A DNA stretch of 64,000 nt from Henricia sp. BOLD:AAB3569 (Eukaryota; Echinodermata; Asteroidea; Spinulosida; Echinasteridae), in assembly GCA_037783545.1 (NCBI GenBank), contig JBBELK010000620.1, forward strand, positions 1,674,001-1,738,000. Direction: 5' to 3'. Positions 23,601-43,156 of the stretch are shown here, one piece after another. Position 1 is the stretch's first letter. Each line of letters begins with the position of its first letter. The translations under genes were made by a program, and so were the position numbers. The notes under the pieces were generated by a model, which saw only the letters and a list, made by a program, of their open reading frames with translations, had not been told where the DNA came from and made no database searches.

Positions 23601-24572
23601 TCCCCTATCTGGTCATAGTAAATGACCAAAATATCAATTAGGGGACATACTGAAATGACATTTTGGTAGATCAATGCACATTGCTTTTTACGTGTCTAAT
23701 TTGTCTTCTCTCCTCATGTTCAGCAGGAATTTTGTAACTCGATATTTCGTTTTACATTTTTCACCAATGATTTTCCAAACTTTAGGGCCATGATAATTGA
23801 CCAAAATGCCTCTAGTATTTGATTTGAAAAAGAGTCAAAAATAAGAGGGCAGGTGGTCAATAATTTAATAGACCGAATTAATTTCGGTTGATGTATGTGT
23901 CACGGTATTGCAGAGTGTAAGAGATGTTACAATTAAAACAACCTGTTTCCCTAAATGATTCTATCCCTTGTGGCCAACAGGTGTTTATGGGCGGTGTGCG
24001 CGAGCGAGCTCGGCTCCGCCCATGTTTAAAAACTCCCCTGGGTCATGGCGAATGAGATAACCACTTTCGCGTCGTACGTAACTTGCTTGTCTCATAGCAC
24101 CTTATTTTGTTACGCATCGTCTAGCCGCGTATAGTTTGACGACGGACGATTTCTCCAAGCCTAGGGTGAGAAAGCCACTTTAAAATTTATTCTCAGTCAA
24201 TTAATGTGGGCCTAAAATACGTAGTTCATTTGGGACCATTGTGCTTAATTTATTAGCTTACAATGTGAAATTATGTGAATTAACAATGGCCTAGGTTTCG
24301 CCGAGGACGAATCTTTTTTTTTTTTTAGTCTTTTACTTTTAGAAAGCGGACTCGCTTGATTCTGGAATACGAGTGAAAGAACCCAGAACTGCCTGAGCTG
24401 CGTTAAGAGAGAACTTCATATGTCAAACCGGTATTACAAGTTTAGCCTGTAGTTCTATTTTTCTCAATCCTGTAAATGTTTGTCAAATGATTTTTCCCAT
24501 ACTCTTTAATACTCTTAACAAAATGTTTATTATTCATTGGCACAAAAACGTATGCACCTACAGTTGTATATA
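23601..24572. other. end of repeat region and CpG-rich segment
   Basis: A last diverged subrepeat runs to about 23850. At 23985-24165 the sequence becomes CpG-rich (GTGCGCGAGCGAGCTCGGCT) and reads like a promoter and first exon with a GTGAGA donor at 24166. No coding connection is established. Confidence 0.35.
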
Positions 24573-24793
24573 CAGTCAAAAGTTTACATACAACTGTGTT
24601 AAAACTGGTGTGCTTAAACTTGCGTTGTCACCATTTTTGTAACAGTTTTTACAAAATTCTTGATTTTGTGGAATTCCCCACGTGCTTGCAGTACTTAAAA
24701 CATAGCTTGCACACCTTGAAATGGTTCGGGTAGTCCTGTTTACCATTTTGGGTGATGGTGGTGTGAATGTATGTAAATTTCCGACTTCAACTG
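24573..24793. mobile_element. Tc1-like MITE, 221 bp
   Basis: Left end CAGTCAAAAGTTTACATACA; right end TGTATGTAAATTTCCGACTT plus CAACTG. Flanked by TA on both sides. The termini match the consensus of Tc1/Sleeping Beauty-group elements (CAGTTGAAGTCGGAAGTTTA). No transposase. Confidence 0.85.
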
Positions 24794-24843
24794 TACGTTC
24801 CCCTATCTAACTTTATGGAGTTCGAATTGTTTTCCTTCTTTAG

Positions 24844-24965
24844 GGAATACAAAGCCAGCATATGACGAAGTCGATGAAGGATGGTGGAAGATGAATTCTG
24901 AATACCAGGGGCTTCTGAGGAAATGGAACCAGCGAGGAGAGGAAACTTATTGTTTCGTTAACTAG
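24844..24965 (+). CDS. putative exon of an unidentified spliced gene
   Basis: After a CTTCTTTAG acceptor, one frame stays open for 39 codons (NTKPAYDEVDEGWWKM, then YQGLLRKWNQRGEETYCFVN) and ends in TAG at 24963. The composition is protein-like (W, Y, charged), but I do not recognise the family. The exon continues to a CCCAG|GTAAGC donor at 24988. Candidate further exons, without long ORFs, follow at 25371-25471 (CTTCAG acceptor, GTGAGT donor) and from 25650 (CCCTCCAG acceptor). An upstream donor at 24166 (AGG|GTGAGA) does not connect in frame, so any coding exon before this one is unseen. It may be a short-ORF or non-coding transcript. Confidence 0.35.
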
Positions 24966-25129
24966 GAACGACTGTCTCGATTCCCAGGTAAGCATGCAGA
25001 GATGTGGAAAATGATATTTAAAAAGAAAACTAAACAGTCAAGCAAATAAAACTGTTGAATTCCGGTGCATTAATTAATTAGAATGTATAATCATGTAGGA
25101 TCCAAGCATACCCACGCCTCCACAACACA

Positions 25130-25335
25130 AGCCATTTCGCTTCAGTGCACACATTGTACACTGAATCCCTTCAACTGTATCATCGCGAGTCCAGCACTTC
25201 TCCTGAAGACGAACAGAGCACACTGTTCGAAACGTTGAGTTCACACTCACCGGTTCTTTTTTAGAACCACACATACAAAAACTATATGTTGCTACCACAA
25301 ACCCATACACATCTTGATTTCCACCACGCATAGTC
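25130..25335 (+). mobile_element. 3' fragment of a Penelope-like element
   Basis: Matches the downstream part of the element at 38990-40262 in opposite orientation (GAACAGAGCACACTGTTCGA, AACGTTGAGTTCACACTCAC, ACCACACATA). No coding part remains. Confidence 0.7.
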
Positions 25336-25669
25336 TTAAGTCTGTCTTATAATCATCTCCATTACTTCAGCTGGATGCTCGTCTGACGTGAAGCGGATGA
25401 AGAGCGTCTGTCTCAGATGATCGTGGCTGGATGATCTACCTGCTTCAAGGAAATACTGTTAATTTCCTGATGTGAGTCTTAAGAAAAAAATGTAATATTC
25501 TTTAGACCCTTTGTATAGATTGTTCACCCCCCCACCCCCCCCCACCCCCACCTCCCCCCAAAAGTGTTGATTTTGATTGGTTCTTTGCCGAGGTTTAGTA
25601 TAAGTAAATGTTGTAATTTTCTTTTCCTCCTTCTCCTTTTCCCCTCCAGGAATCACCTAGATGCATACT

Positions 25670-27245
25670 GGTGGCCACTGTGGATCTGGACTGATGAATC
25701 AACTTTCATCAAGACAGACGCCAGAATTACATTAAAACCTCGATAATAAGAGCACTTAATACAACATTCTGCTTATAACAAGGGAAATCTTAAGTCCCAG
25801 TACTATCTTGTTTTTTTTTTCTCCAAATAATTCAATATTCTTGTTATAAACAAGGTATTCTTCAAAGTCCCAAGGACCTCTTATACCGGTAACACTGCTA
25901 AATATTTGTTGTTCGTAGTACAAAAAACGCAACTCCTCACCTTCCCCCCCCCCCAAAAACAAAACTTTAAACGTTGCTTAAAAGATGGAGTAGACCGAAC
26001 CGGTACTCAAGTAAAGCTTTGAAGTAAAACATAAAGCAGTCAGAAATGCTGCTGGTTTTTCAATAGTTGAAAACCAAATTGACATTTTGATGCATTATTC
26101 AAACATGTAAGTTTTACTCATTTTGTACGAGCACATTCATAAACTCTTGAACCTGGAGCATAACGCTTGATCGCTCTACAAAGAGGGTCGGAGAGGAATT
26201 TTCTGATTTTTCCCCTTCTCAACTGGGGTTTTTATCTGTTTTTTGCCTCTCCCAGGTTTAACATGTTGGTTTTACTTGAATTTTATACAGGGGGCCGGGG
26301 AGGGGCGTTGGAGTTGAACTCGTTTATAGATGCACATTAATTTTTTGTGGCCACTGTGGAACTGAACAGATGAATCCACTTTCATTAAAAGTTCACACAA
26401 GACAGACATCATAATTGCAGTAAAACCTCGATAATAAGAGCACTGATAATACAACATTCTGCTTATAAGGAAACTTTAATTAACAATTTTTTTTCTGGTT
26501 TTTATTCCAAATAATACAATATTCTTAATATAATCTGTAAGGACCTAGTATAATACGTCTTTAGTATTTGTTATTCATAGATAAAAATGATTGAGGAATT
26601 TCAAATTGTCATCGAAAACGAGAGTATAAGTGCTTACTTTTGTGATAAAATCTGCAAATGAAAAGATGCATGACGTAATACAATGGGCTCAGCATCTGAA
26701 ACGAGGCTGCCAGTGTCAATTTGAATTTTTTAAAATTTATGACAAAAACGCAGCTCCCCCAAAAAAACTTTGGTTACTTAAAAGATGGAGTAGTCCGAAC
26801 AGAGCAAATCATTACTCAGAATCACAAAGTACTATACTTCTGTCTGCTTTGAAGCTTATAAGGCTGCAAAAATGTTATTCAAAATATGAAGTAGTTTTTA
26901 AAATAATTGAAAAAAATTGATAGACCGTATCGAAATAGCTGCCATCTTGTGGGGCACCTTTTGTTATTTAAACTGTTCAACAATGTAAGCACAATATGTG
27001 CAACCATGCATGTCACCAAGGAACAAAGAAACTGCCCCACGAATTGGCGGCTATTCGATACGGTCTATTCAAACCTAACAGTTTTACTCGTTCATAAAAT
27101 GTTAAACCTGGAGCAAAATGCTTGATCGCTCTACAGAGGGTCGGAGAGGAATTTTCAGATTTTTCCCCTTCTCAACTGGGGTTTTCATCTGTTTTTTGCC
27201 TCTCCCAGGTTTAATATATGTTGGTTTTATTCAAATTTGATACAG
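25670..27245 (+). repeat. diverged tandem duplication of about 0.65-0.95 kb
   Basis: First copy about 25670-26290 and second about 26345-27240 share GTGGCCACTGTGGA, CCTCGATAATAAGAGCACT and GTCGGAGAGGAATTTTC. The second copy contains a family B MITE (26927-27068) absent from the first. CCTCGATAATA..GAGCACT recurs at 47146, so the unit is also dispersed. Confidence 0.75.
26927..27068. mobile_element. MITE family B, copy 2
   Basis: Ends TAGACCGTATCGAAATAGCT and GGCTATTCGATACGGTCTAT. The first copy of the host duplication lacks it, reading straight on to TTCAAACATG at about 26100. Confidence 0.75.
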
Positions 27246-27617
27246 GTATGATAACTGTTCGAGGTCAACCATTACACTGGTGATATCATTGTAATAATCT
27301 GCCCATGTGATAATTACATTAATACACACACAAATTAAATATCCATTGTTAAACTGGAATTGTTATTAAGTTGAATCAATCTGTATTTTTACTTGACCTA
27401 CTTACCAAATAAACCATTTTGGAACTTGTTCATATATCATTGTTAATTGCTATTGCAAACAAATTGCTTTCTTGATCTTTCTTTTCGAACAATAGACTGA
27501 TCCAGAGGCATTTACACCTCGCTCTAACCAATCATTTTGAAGGACAATGGTGATCCATGTGGTCTTTTGCTGACCCAAACAATCTGATTGTGTGCACTCT
27601 AAGTTGCTCGATGCATT

Positions 27618-27623
27618 TTTATT
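27618..27623 (-). promoter_or_regulatory. candidate polyadenylation signal of BOLA1
   Basis: Minus-strand AATAAA about 92 nt downstream of the BOLA1 stop; a normal distance for a short 3' UTR. Confidence 0.4.
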
Positions 27624-27714
27624 TGAGCGGGACCTACTGGACCGGTCTATTCGTTTATTCATCTGGCAAACATTGGCCAAAGTCTTTTGTGCTGATTCCC
27701 TGGCCATTCCACTG

Positions 27715-27816
27715 TCATCTTTCTTCATTTTGTGCTTGTTCCCTGGCCATACCTCCAAGACAGGGAGGTGATTTGCTGACATTTGCATTCTGGCTCCACT
27801 GCGATGGTGTCTTGGC
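27715..27816 (-). CDS. BOLA1: BOLA1 coding exon 3, C-terminus
   Basis: Starts AKTPSQW after a CAACAG acceptor and ends with TGA at 27717-27715. The last 20 or so residues are low-complexity and unlike vertebrate BOLA1. A near-copy of about 22 nt coding for MARE.AQ recurs 42 nt downstream past the stop (27688-27714 versus 27730-27757), so the tail looks locally duplicated. Confidence 0.85.
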   Translation of the reverse strand, partial: AKTPSQWSQNANVSKSPPCLGGMAREQAQNEER

Positions 27817-29184
27817 CTGTTGACAAATTTGTAAAATGATTAGTTGTATCACAATAATGTTTAAAATAAATACTATGAAATAATTTTAAAAAGCAGAACA
27901 CAGATTGCAGTCAAACGTTGTCAACATTTTCATAATTCTACAGAGAGCTGCAGAGAGTAGTATTTTTCAAGACTCCTTCCCCACCCCCCCCCCCCCCCCC
28001 CCCCCCCCTCCCCCCTCCCCCCGAATCAACATTTTGTTGTCACTACCATGAAATGTCAACAATAGACCTTTATCACGGTGCGTCCATCTTTGTCTTGTTC
28101 CCCATAGTACGTGTCGGGCATGATCAGTGCGTCTGCGTGACCACGCGATAGTGCGTGTAATCTTCTGTCTACGCTGCACACTCTCTTAACCGCGCGCGCA
28201 ACGCCCGTGCCACAATAAAACATTTCAAAACGGGACCAAACTATTTTTTTCCGCAAGCCTCGCTTTGGTTACGTTCATATTAATAGGAGAAAAGGGAAGA
28301 TGGCCGCACCGTGATTAAGGTCTATGTAAACTCTTACACGGCCCTCGACCTCCCACCTCCCCCCTTCCTACACTTTGTAGAATCATGAAAATGTTGACAA
28401 CTTTGGACGGCCCCTTATTAAAGTCTTACCTGAATTGACAGAGCATGAACTGGTCCTTCTAGCTCCTCCTTGAGCGCGTCATTGACAAGACGATGTCTCT
28501 TGATCAAACTCTCCTTGTCAAAACGTTCAGAGACAACCACCACCTTGAAATGTGTCTCAGAGCCACGTGGGACGTTGTGCATAGAGCTTTCATTGATGAC
28601 ATCTAGGTGAACTGGCTAAAAGAATAGAAACAAAAAGTATATTACAATCGGACATTGGTAATAAGAGTGTTACGCCCCAACATTTTGCTAATGCTTTCCC
28701 ATCAATAAGTTGGGACTGTCTCAACAATAGTTGGGCCAGCTCCAACATATTGTGGAGAAAGCCTTAAAGGCAGATAACATTTTAAAAATAGGAACAGCAT
28801 TACAGAACTATGGAACAATACTACCTTGTAGAAATATCATCCTCATAGATGCAGTAATATTTCAGAAAACCTGAAAAATGCATACATCGTTTTTGTGTTG
28901 AATTGATGTTGAAAGAAATTGTCTGCAGACAATTTTTTAAGGCACCTTCAAGTTGGCAATTACTCCCACAGAGGTACCATTTAAACCAGGGGGAAAAAAT
29001 AATGGTGTTTAGTACCATTGCTATCAACATTTTTAACACAAAGTAATTTTGGGTCACTGCAAATGTTGTTTTAGGGATTTAAATAAGGCAAAATTATTAG
29101 AGGGCCCCAAATAAATCTACAAACCTGAAAACTCTCAGTCAGCTTCCGCCTTATGCTTGCTTCAACTGGCCAGTCTGTCGCCAT
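27715..29184 (-). CDS. BOLA1: BolA family member 1 (three coding exons)
   Basis: Small BolA-fold protein. Family members work with monothiol glutaredoxin (GLRX5) in mitochondrial iron-sulfur cluster handling. On the minus strand the coding exons are 29184-29125, 28615-28430 and 27816-27715. They total 348 nt and join in phase 0 throughout, giving 115 aa. Diagnostic stretches are PVEASIRRKL, INESSMHNVPRGSETHFKVV (with the family H..PxGSETHF motif), RHRLVNDALKEEL, GPVHALSIQ and AKTPSQW; all are BOLA1-like. ATG 29184 has an excellent Kozak context (ACCATGG). The frame stays open upstream for about 30 codons rich in R, K, S and T (ALARVTAKTPLSSQGSLVRF). These could be a mitochondrial presequence encoded with an upstream exon through the acceptor-like AAAG at about 29262. 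A minus-strand AATAAA (27618-27623) lies about 92 nt past the stop. The neighbouring genes are on the other strand. Confidence 0.93.
27912..28420. mobile_element. MITE family C with poly-C core, carrying a nested family A element
   Basis: Outer element: GTTGTCAACATTTTCAT at the left and ATGAAAATGTTGACAACTTT, GGACGGCCCCTT at the right, with a long C tract at 27983-28020. It is interrupted at 28062-28325 by a family A MITE. Related copies without that insert lie at 52325-52505 and 57308-57570. It fills intron 2 of BOLA1. Confidence 0.7.
28062..28325. mobile_element. MITE family A, nested copy
   Basis: ATAGACCTTTATCACGGTGC at one end and GCACCGTGATTAAGGTCTAT at the other. Inverted relative to 1533-1805, with the same interior. 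Confidence 0.8.
28430..28615 (-). CDS. BOLA1: BOLA1 coding exon 2, core of the BolA fold
   Basis: Sixty-two codons between a TTCTTTTAG acceptor and a CAG|GTAAGAC donor, phase 0 on both sides. It contains the MHNVPRGSETHF and RHRLVNDAL motifs. A foldback element ends only about 10 nt beyond the donor. Confidence 0.95.
29125..29184 (-). CDS. BOLA1: BOLA1 coding exon 1
   Basis: Encodes MATDWPVEASIRRKLTESFQ and ends at a TTTTCAG|GTTTGT donor, phase 0. The exon probably extends upstream as leader or presequence to about 29262. Confidence 0.85.
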
Positions 29185-29364
29185 GGTAATGAAGCGTACC
29201 AGGCTTCCTTGGCTACTCAAAGGTGTCTTGGCAGTAACTCTTGCAAGTGCTTTCAGAGAAGTAAAGAGTTAAATTAAATGGAAGTGCGCTTGGCAAAAGT
29301 CCCTTTAAATTTATTTATATTTTTTTAGATTTGAAACATCTGTTAATTTTGACATTTCTGTTAA

Positions 29365-29905
29365 AGGGCCCCTGAAATGCTCAATAACTTTAATGCATAG
29401 TTTTTGCTGCATATGAAGGATTACTTGTGTAGAAAGACAATACTACTGTTCATTTTGATGCCCCGTGACATTTTTCAACTTTGAATATTTCTTAACATAA
29501 ACTCACAGAAAGAGGGCGCTGTTTGGGGCATGTCACTTTAGGAAAAGCAAAGAAAAAACATAAGACTTCAAACTGGAATTGTGGAAAAATGCTGCAGTTT
29601 CCAGCATTAGTTTTTTTCATGGTTTGCAACAGGCAACATGTAAAACAAACCTAAACTGTCATGGGTTACAAAAGTTTCAGCAAGTTGGAGAAAATTGTGG
29701 AAACTTTTGTGCACAGTTGAATGAGATTTTCCTAATGTGACATCACCACTTTGCTCATGCATATGTAAATTTTCATTAGCATAAAAATCAGAAACTTTGA
29801 TTTTAACCCCCAAACAACTTTCAAGTAGGGTTTTTACGATTGTAAATTAATGGACTAGTTCCATAGCACAGATTTCATTGATAAAAACACCATTTCAGGG
29901 GCCTT
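29365..29905. mobile_element. 541-bp TTAA-flanked MITE
   Basis: Ends AGGGCCCCTGAAATG / CATTTCAGGGGCC with TTAA on both sides (29361-29364, 29906-29909), the target of piggyBac-type transposition. No transposase. Homologous to 4265-4787. It lies just upstream of BOLA1. Confidence 0.7.
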
Positions 29906-30067
29906 TTAAGTGCACTTTGCCACCCACACAGCGCAGCTGCAATGAACACAAGTTTCTCTTTTTTTATGCCATCTTACTGGGGGAGTAGCAGAATGCGCAT
30001 GATTCTGTTTGGTAGAATATTTTTGCATAGTAAGATCAGTATTTTCTTCGTGTACATTGAAGTTAAC

Positions 30068-30425
30068 AAAGATTTGAAGGAAATTTCCTCCTGGAATCAA
30101 CAGAAAGTCTAATTTTAAGATATAGGCTACTTCCCACTTGCACTTATCACAAATGTTGCTTTTCTGTAGAAAAATCACATTTTCTCCTGCAAAAATTGCA
30201 TTCAGTTAGTTCACAAGATAACCATTCACGCGCGCACGCAGCGCCCCCTGTTGTTGCGCTTACGCATGGACCGCTCTCGCCGTAATTTACTTTTATGCGG
30301 TAATTTTATCATTTATTTCTCTGAAATACAACATTTCCAACAGAGTGCAAGTGGGAAGTAGGGCCTATCTTAGAATTGGATGAATTGGATGATCTGTTGA
30401 TTCCAGGAGGTAATTTCATTCAAAT
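30068..30425. mobile_element. foldback element
   Basis: Arms GAAGGAAATTTCCTCCTGGA / TCCAGGAGGTAATTTCATTC and CTACTTCCCACTTGCAC / GTGCAAGTGGGAAGTAG around a CpG-rich centre. Confidence 0.6.
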
Positions 30426-30654
30426 GTATAAGAACAAAATACCGTAAGATCACTGTACATTTGTTTATTACAATCCACGCACGCACCATGCATGTTCTTT
30501 TTGCTCCCTGAGCAAGATGGCGTCGATAATGTTACTCATCAATATGCATGCATGCCTTTACTGGGCTAGGGCAAAAGCTAGGGATAACTACCCTAGCCCT
30601 GAGCATGAGAGTAGTACTAGGCCTACTAGAAGTAGGGCTACAGCTAGGCTAGGG

Positions 30655-30844
30655 CTAGTCTTGTCACAAGACCGTATTTTGGTTCCCCCCATCCACGCCC
30701 CGCCTACGCGCTACCCACTACCGATAGAGGGCGCCATTCACACTCCGAGGTCGAAGTGTGAATGGCGGCCTCTATCGGTAGTGGGTAGCGCGTAGGCGGG
30801 GCGTGGAAGGGGGGAACCAAAATACGGTCTTGTGACAAGACTAG
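30655..30844. repeat. 190-bp near-perfect palindrome
   Basis: Arms of about 92 nt (CTAGTCTTGTCACAAGACCG ... and its complement) differ at only a few positions. The centre reads TTCACACTCCGAGGTCGAAG. It could extrude as a cruciform. Confidence 0.85.
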
Positions 30845-30867
30845 GCTAGGGCTTGCCCTAGACTGGT

Positions 30868-31604
30868 TCCCGTCCACATATTCCACCCAGGAGAATATAA
30901 GGACAGGTAAAGGGCGCTTCATCTTGATCTGTAATTGGTCGTCTTTGCGCGTGTGCATTGTGTTTTTTATATTTAAAAATTGGCCAAGCCCTTTGCTTTA
31001 GGCAATGTACTTTATTTACACAATTGGATATGTTCGACATGCACGGCCAAGTTACTAATGTCACTGCAAAATAATAATAACCACGTGACGGGCAGAATTC
31101 TGCCCGTCATGGCTGCCCTTTACCATAGAGGAACTCCATGCCTTTACCAATCCCTATATTTTCGCAATAAGCAAACCAATCTATAGGGATCGGGAACCAA
31201 TCTATAGGGATCGGGAACCAATCTAGGGCTTGCCCTAGCACATGTCTTATTTAGACTGGTTCCCGTCCACATATTCCACACAGGAGAATATTATAAGGAC
31301 AGGTAAAGGGCGCTTCATCTTGATATGTAATTGGTCGTCTTTGCGCGTGCGCATTTTATTTTTTATATTTAAAAATTGGCCAAGCCCTTTGCTTTAGGCA
31401 ATGTACTTTATTTACATAATTGGATATGTTCAACACGCACGGCCAAGTTACAAATGTCAATGCAAAATCTGCGCACTTACAATAAAAATAAAAATAATAA
31501 TAACCACGTGACGGGCAGAATTCTGCCCGTCATGGCCGCCCTTTACCGATCCCTATATTTTCGCAATAAGCGAACCAATCTATAGGGATCGGGAACCAAT
31601 CTAA
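30868..31604 (+). repeat. tandem duplication, 396-bp offset
   Basis: GACTGGTTCCCGTCCACATA to CAATCTATAGGGATCGGGAA occurs twice. Each copy holds the perfect 24-bp palindrome centred on GGGCAGAATTCTGCCC (31086-31109 and 31509-31532), beside a CACGTG E-box. The first copy has an extra 28 bp at about 31122-31149; the second has an extra 22-bp A-rich segment. Confidence 0.9.
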
Positions 31605-31931
31605 TGTCTTATTGAGAGTGCGCCCTCAACGTCAACTCGTTATTACCAAAGTTCGCGAGAAAACTCGAATGAAATCGCGACTCTCGGAGAAGTGCCTATT
31701 TCCCAATACTGCTCAAGACCTCTTTTTTTTCTTCAAATCGCTAACCTTGAAACATATGAAGTCTCCTTAGGCCAACTGGCCGCCAATTTGTCGTGACTAA
31801 TCGACAAGTTCTGACCTGAATTTTAGCCACTTTCGACGACAACCCTATTTTTGTGCGGTTTCCAGTCTCTTTCTGCCTAATTCGGTTATATGCATACGAT
31901 TTTCAGGAGGGTATCTGACTGGGGTGATACT

Positions 31932-32335
31932 ATATACCGGAAAACACCGGAAAACACCGGAAAATACCGGAAAACACCGGAAAACTCACCGGAAAACACC
32001 GGAAAACACCGGAAAACATACTAAATACCGGAAAACACTAAATACCGGAAAACACCGGAAAACACCGGAAAACATACTAAATACCGGAAACACACTAAAT
32101 ACCGGAAAACACCGGAAAACACACTAAATACCGGAAAACACCGGAAAACATACTAAATACCGGAAAACACACTAAATACCGGAAAACACCCGAAAGCACT
32201 TAATAACACCACCCCCACTACCTGCAGAAAACACCATAAAATACTGTTTTCCGGTGTTTTCCGGTATTTAGTATGTTTTCCGGTATTTAGTATGTTTTCC
32301 GGTGTTTTCTGGTGTTTTCCGGTGTTTTCCGGTAA
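31932..32335. repeat. ACCGGAAAAC minisatellite in inverted halves
   Basis: About 20 units of ACCGGAAAAC with TACTAAAT variants run forward (31938-32190), then the complement (GTTTTCCGGT) runs 32244-32333. The outer edges, ACTATATACCGG and CCGGTAAATAGT, also pair. Confidence 0.93.
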
Positions 32336-32774
32336 ATAGTACTACCGTCTGACTGAGGGATCGGCTAGGTCAGCTTCTTATGGAGAGCAAATAATCATTC
32401 CTTCCCAAAATACTTTTCGTAAAAAAGCACAAGTTTAAATAAAATTGTGGCCAATATTTGTGCTTTATTTTCAATAAAAGAGCCAGCTAGATACATGCAG
32501 ATGACGGCCACGCACGTTAAGATGTATTTATGCCGTCTGTGTAACTCGACTGCACAATTTTAGATAATCAAAAAATAAATTTTTAAAAGATTTGTTGGCG
32601 TGCCATACCTCGGAGTTAAAAAGCAATAACATAAACGGGCTGTGTTCGGTTGGTCGTCGCGTCCGTATCGTGTAGTTTCTGTTGATCATTTTAGCAACAT
32701 TTTGTGCAGTTCTTTTCTCCCGAAACCACTTATTTTATTGCAAGATCCTTTAGCTAGCATCTCAGTGAATTAAA
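32336..32774 (+). promoter_or_regulatory. presumed macroH2A promoter and 5' UTR region
   Basis: The 440 bp before the macroH2A ATG hold no repeat. A CpG-containing patch lies at 32636-32672 (GGTTGGTCGTCGCGTCCG). No TATA box or start site can be assigned with confidence. Confidence 0.35.
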
Positions 32775-42054
<9,280 letters not shown>

Positions 42055-42056
42055 GA

Positions 42057-42580
42057 ATGTAAATAAGGACGAGGGGTTCTCAATGCCTCGATCAGTCCTC
42101 GTGTTGTTAACATTCGTTATGAGAATTTAGCACTTTGGTTCAGTCTCTTTTAGAAAGTATATTTGGTGCACGGCATTACCACTACTTATACCCCAAAATT
42201 AGCATATTGAAATAGGCTTAGCATTTTGCATAGAATGAAGTTTGTAAGGAATCGTGACCGATGCCATATAAATTGTAGCGCTAATGATTTTCCATGATCC
42301 TGCAAAAAAGACTCCTGAAATGAAATCCATAATCCAACAAGGAATGAGTTACTTTCCAATTTACTTTCTCAAGCAGCTGATGATTGCTGTTGACTAGCAT
42401 CAGTGCAGGAATTTTTTTCAGACACTTTGAGCAATGACTGTTGGATATTGTTTTTAAATAAGTAATGTCTTGCAGCAAAAAGACAACTTGTGCAAATATT
42501 TTTTCTGCTTCTTAGTGGGACCATTAACAAATTAAGAAGGTAAATAAAGACGAGGGGTTCTCAATGCCTCTATCAGTCCT
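42057..42580 (+). repeat. duplicated 45-bp motif in macroH2A 3' flank
   Basis: A motif starting GTAAATAARGACGAGGGGTT lies at 42058-42103 and again at 42540-42580. It contains a possible stem (GACGAGG .. CCTCG). The second copy includes AATAAA and could be in the 3' UTR. The stretch between shows no other coding sequence. Confidence 0.5.
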
Positions 42581-42662
42581 GAATTCTGAACGGAATTCAG
42601 AATTTTTGAAAGAGAATTTTCTTTTGTCTGAAGCGGGAAATCGTTGGCTCTAAGATTTAGCT

Positions 42663-43156
42663 AAGGCTCGTCAATACACCACGAACAAATTCCTGCCACG
42701 AATTTCACCGCGCTCCGCCATACCTTGCCCGAGTAGAGAAGCTGCTTTTACAATCCCAGAGGGTGGAGTCTATTTATGCGAGCTCGCCACAGTGTGTTTA
42801 TGCGTTGCTAGGCTAATCGAATCACACGTGCGCACTTAGTTGTGTCATGTGTTGTATGTTGTTTGTACCAATGAGTTCCCATATACGGTCAATTCAACCA
42901 TCTATATGACACCTTGAAGTAAATGTGACCATATCTGTAACATAATGTGAATATGGCTGAAACTAAATGTCGTGAATTTACCAAGGGTGTGGTTTTCTGT
43001 GATATATATTTGATTTCGAAAAGATACACACCCTATTTGCAGAATGGACGAGGCTATCAGCCTGCACCATGGCCTTACAGGGCGAGGTATGGACGAGCGC
43101 GGTGAAATTCGTGGCACGAATTTGTCTGTCGCGCTTTGACGAGCCTGCGTCTTTAT
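42663..43156. mobile_element. MITE family E downstream of macroH2A
   Basis: AAGGCTCGTCAATACACC and ACAAATTCCTGCCACGAATT at the left; AATTCGTGGCACGAATTTGT, TTTGACGAGCCTGCGTCTTT at the right. Confidence 0.7.

Noticed and set aside
31924..32127. 67-aa ORF of GKHRKTPENT repeats
   Set aside because: Direct translation of the ACCGGAAAAC minisatellite.
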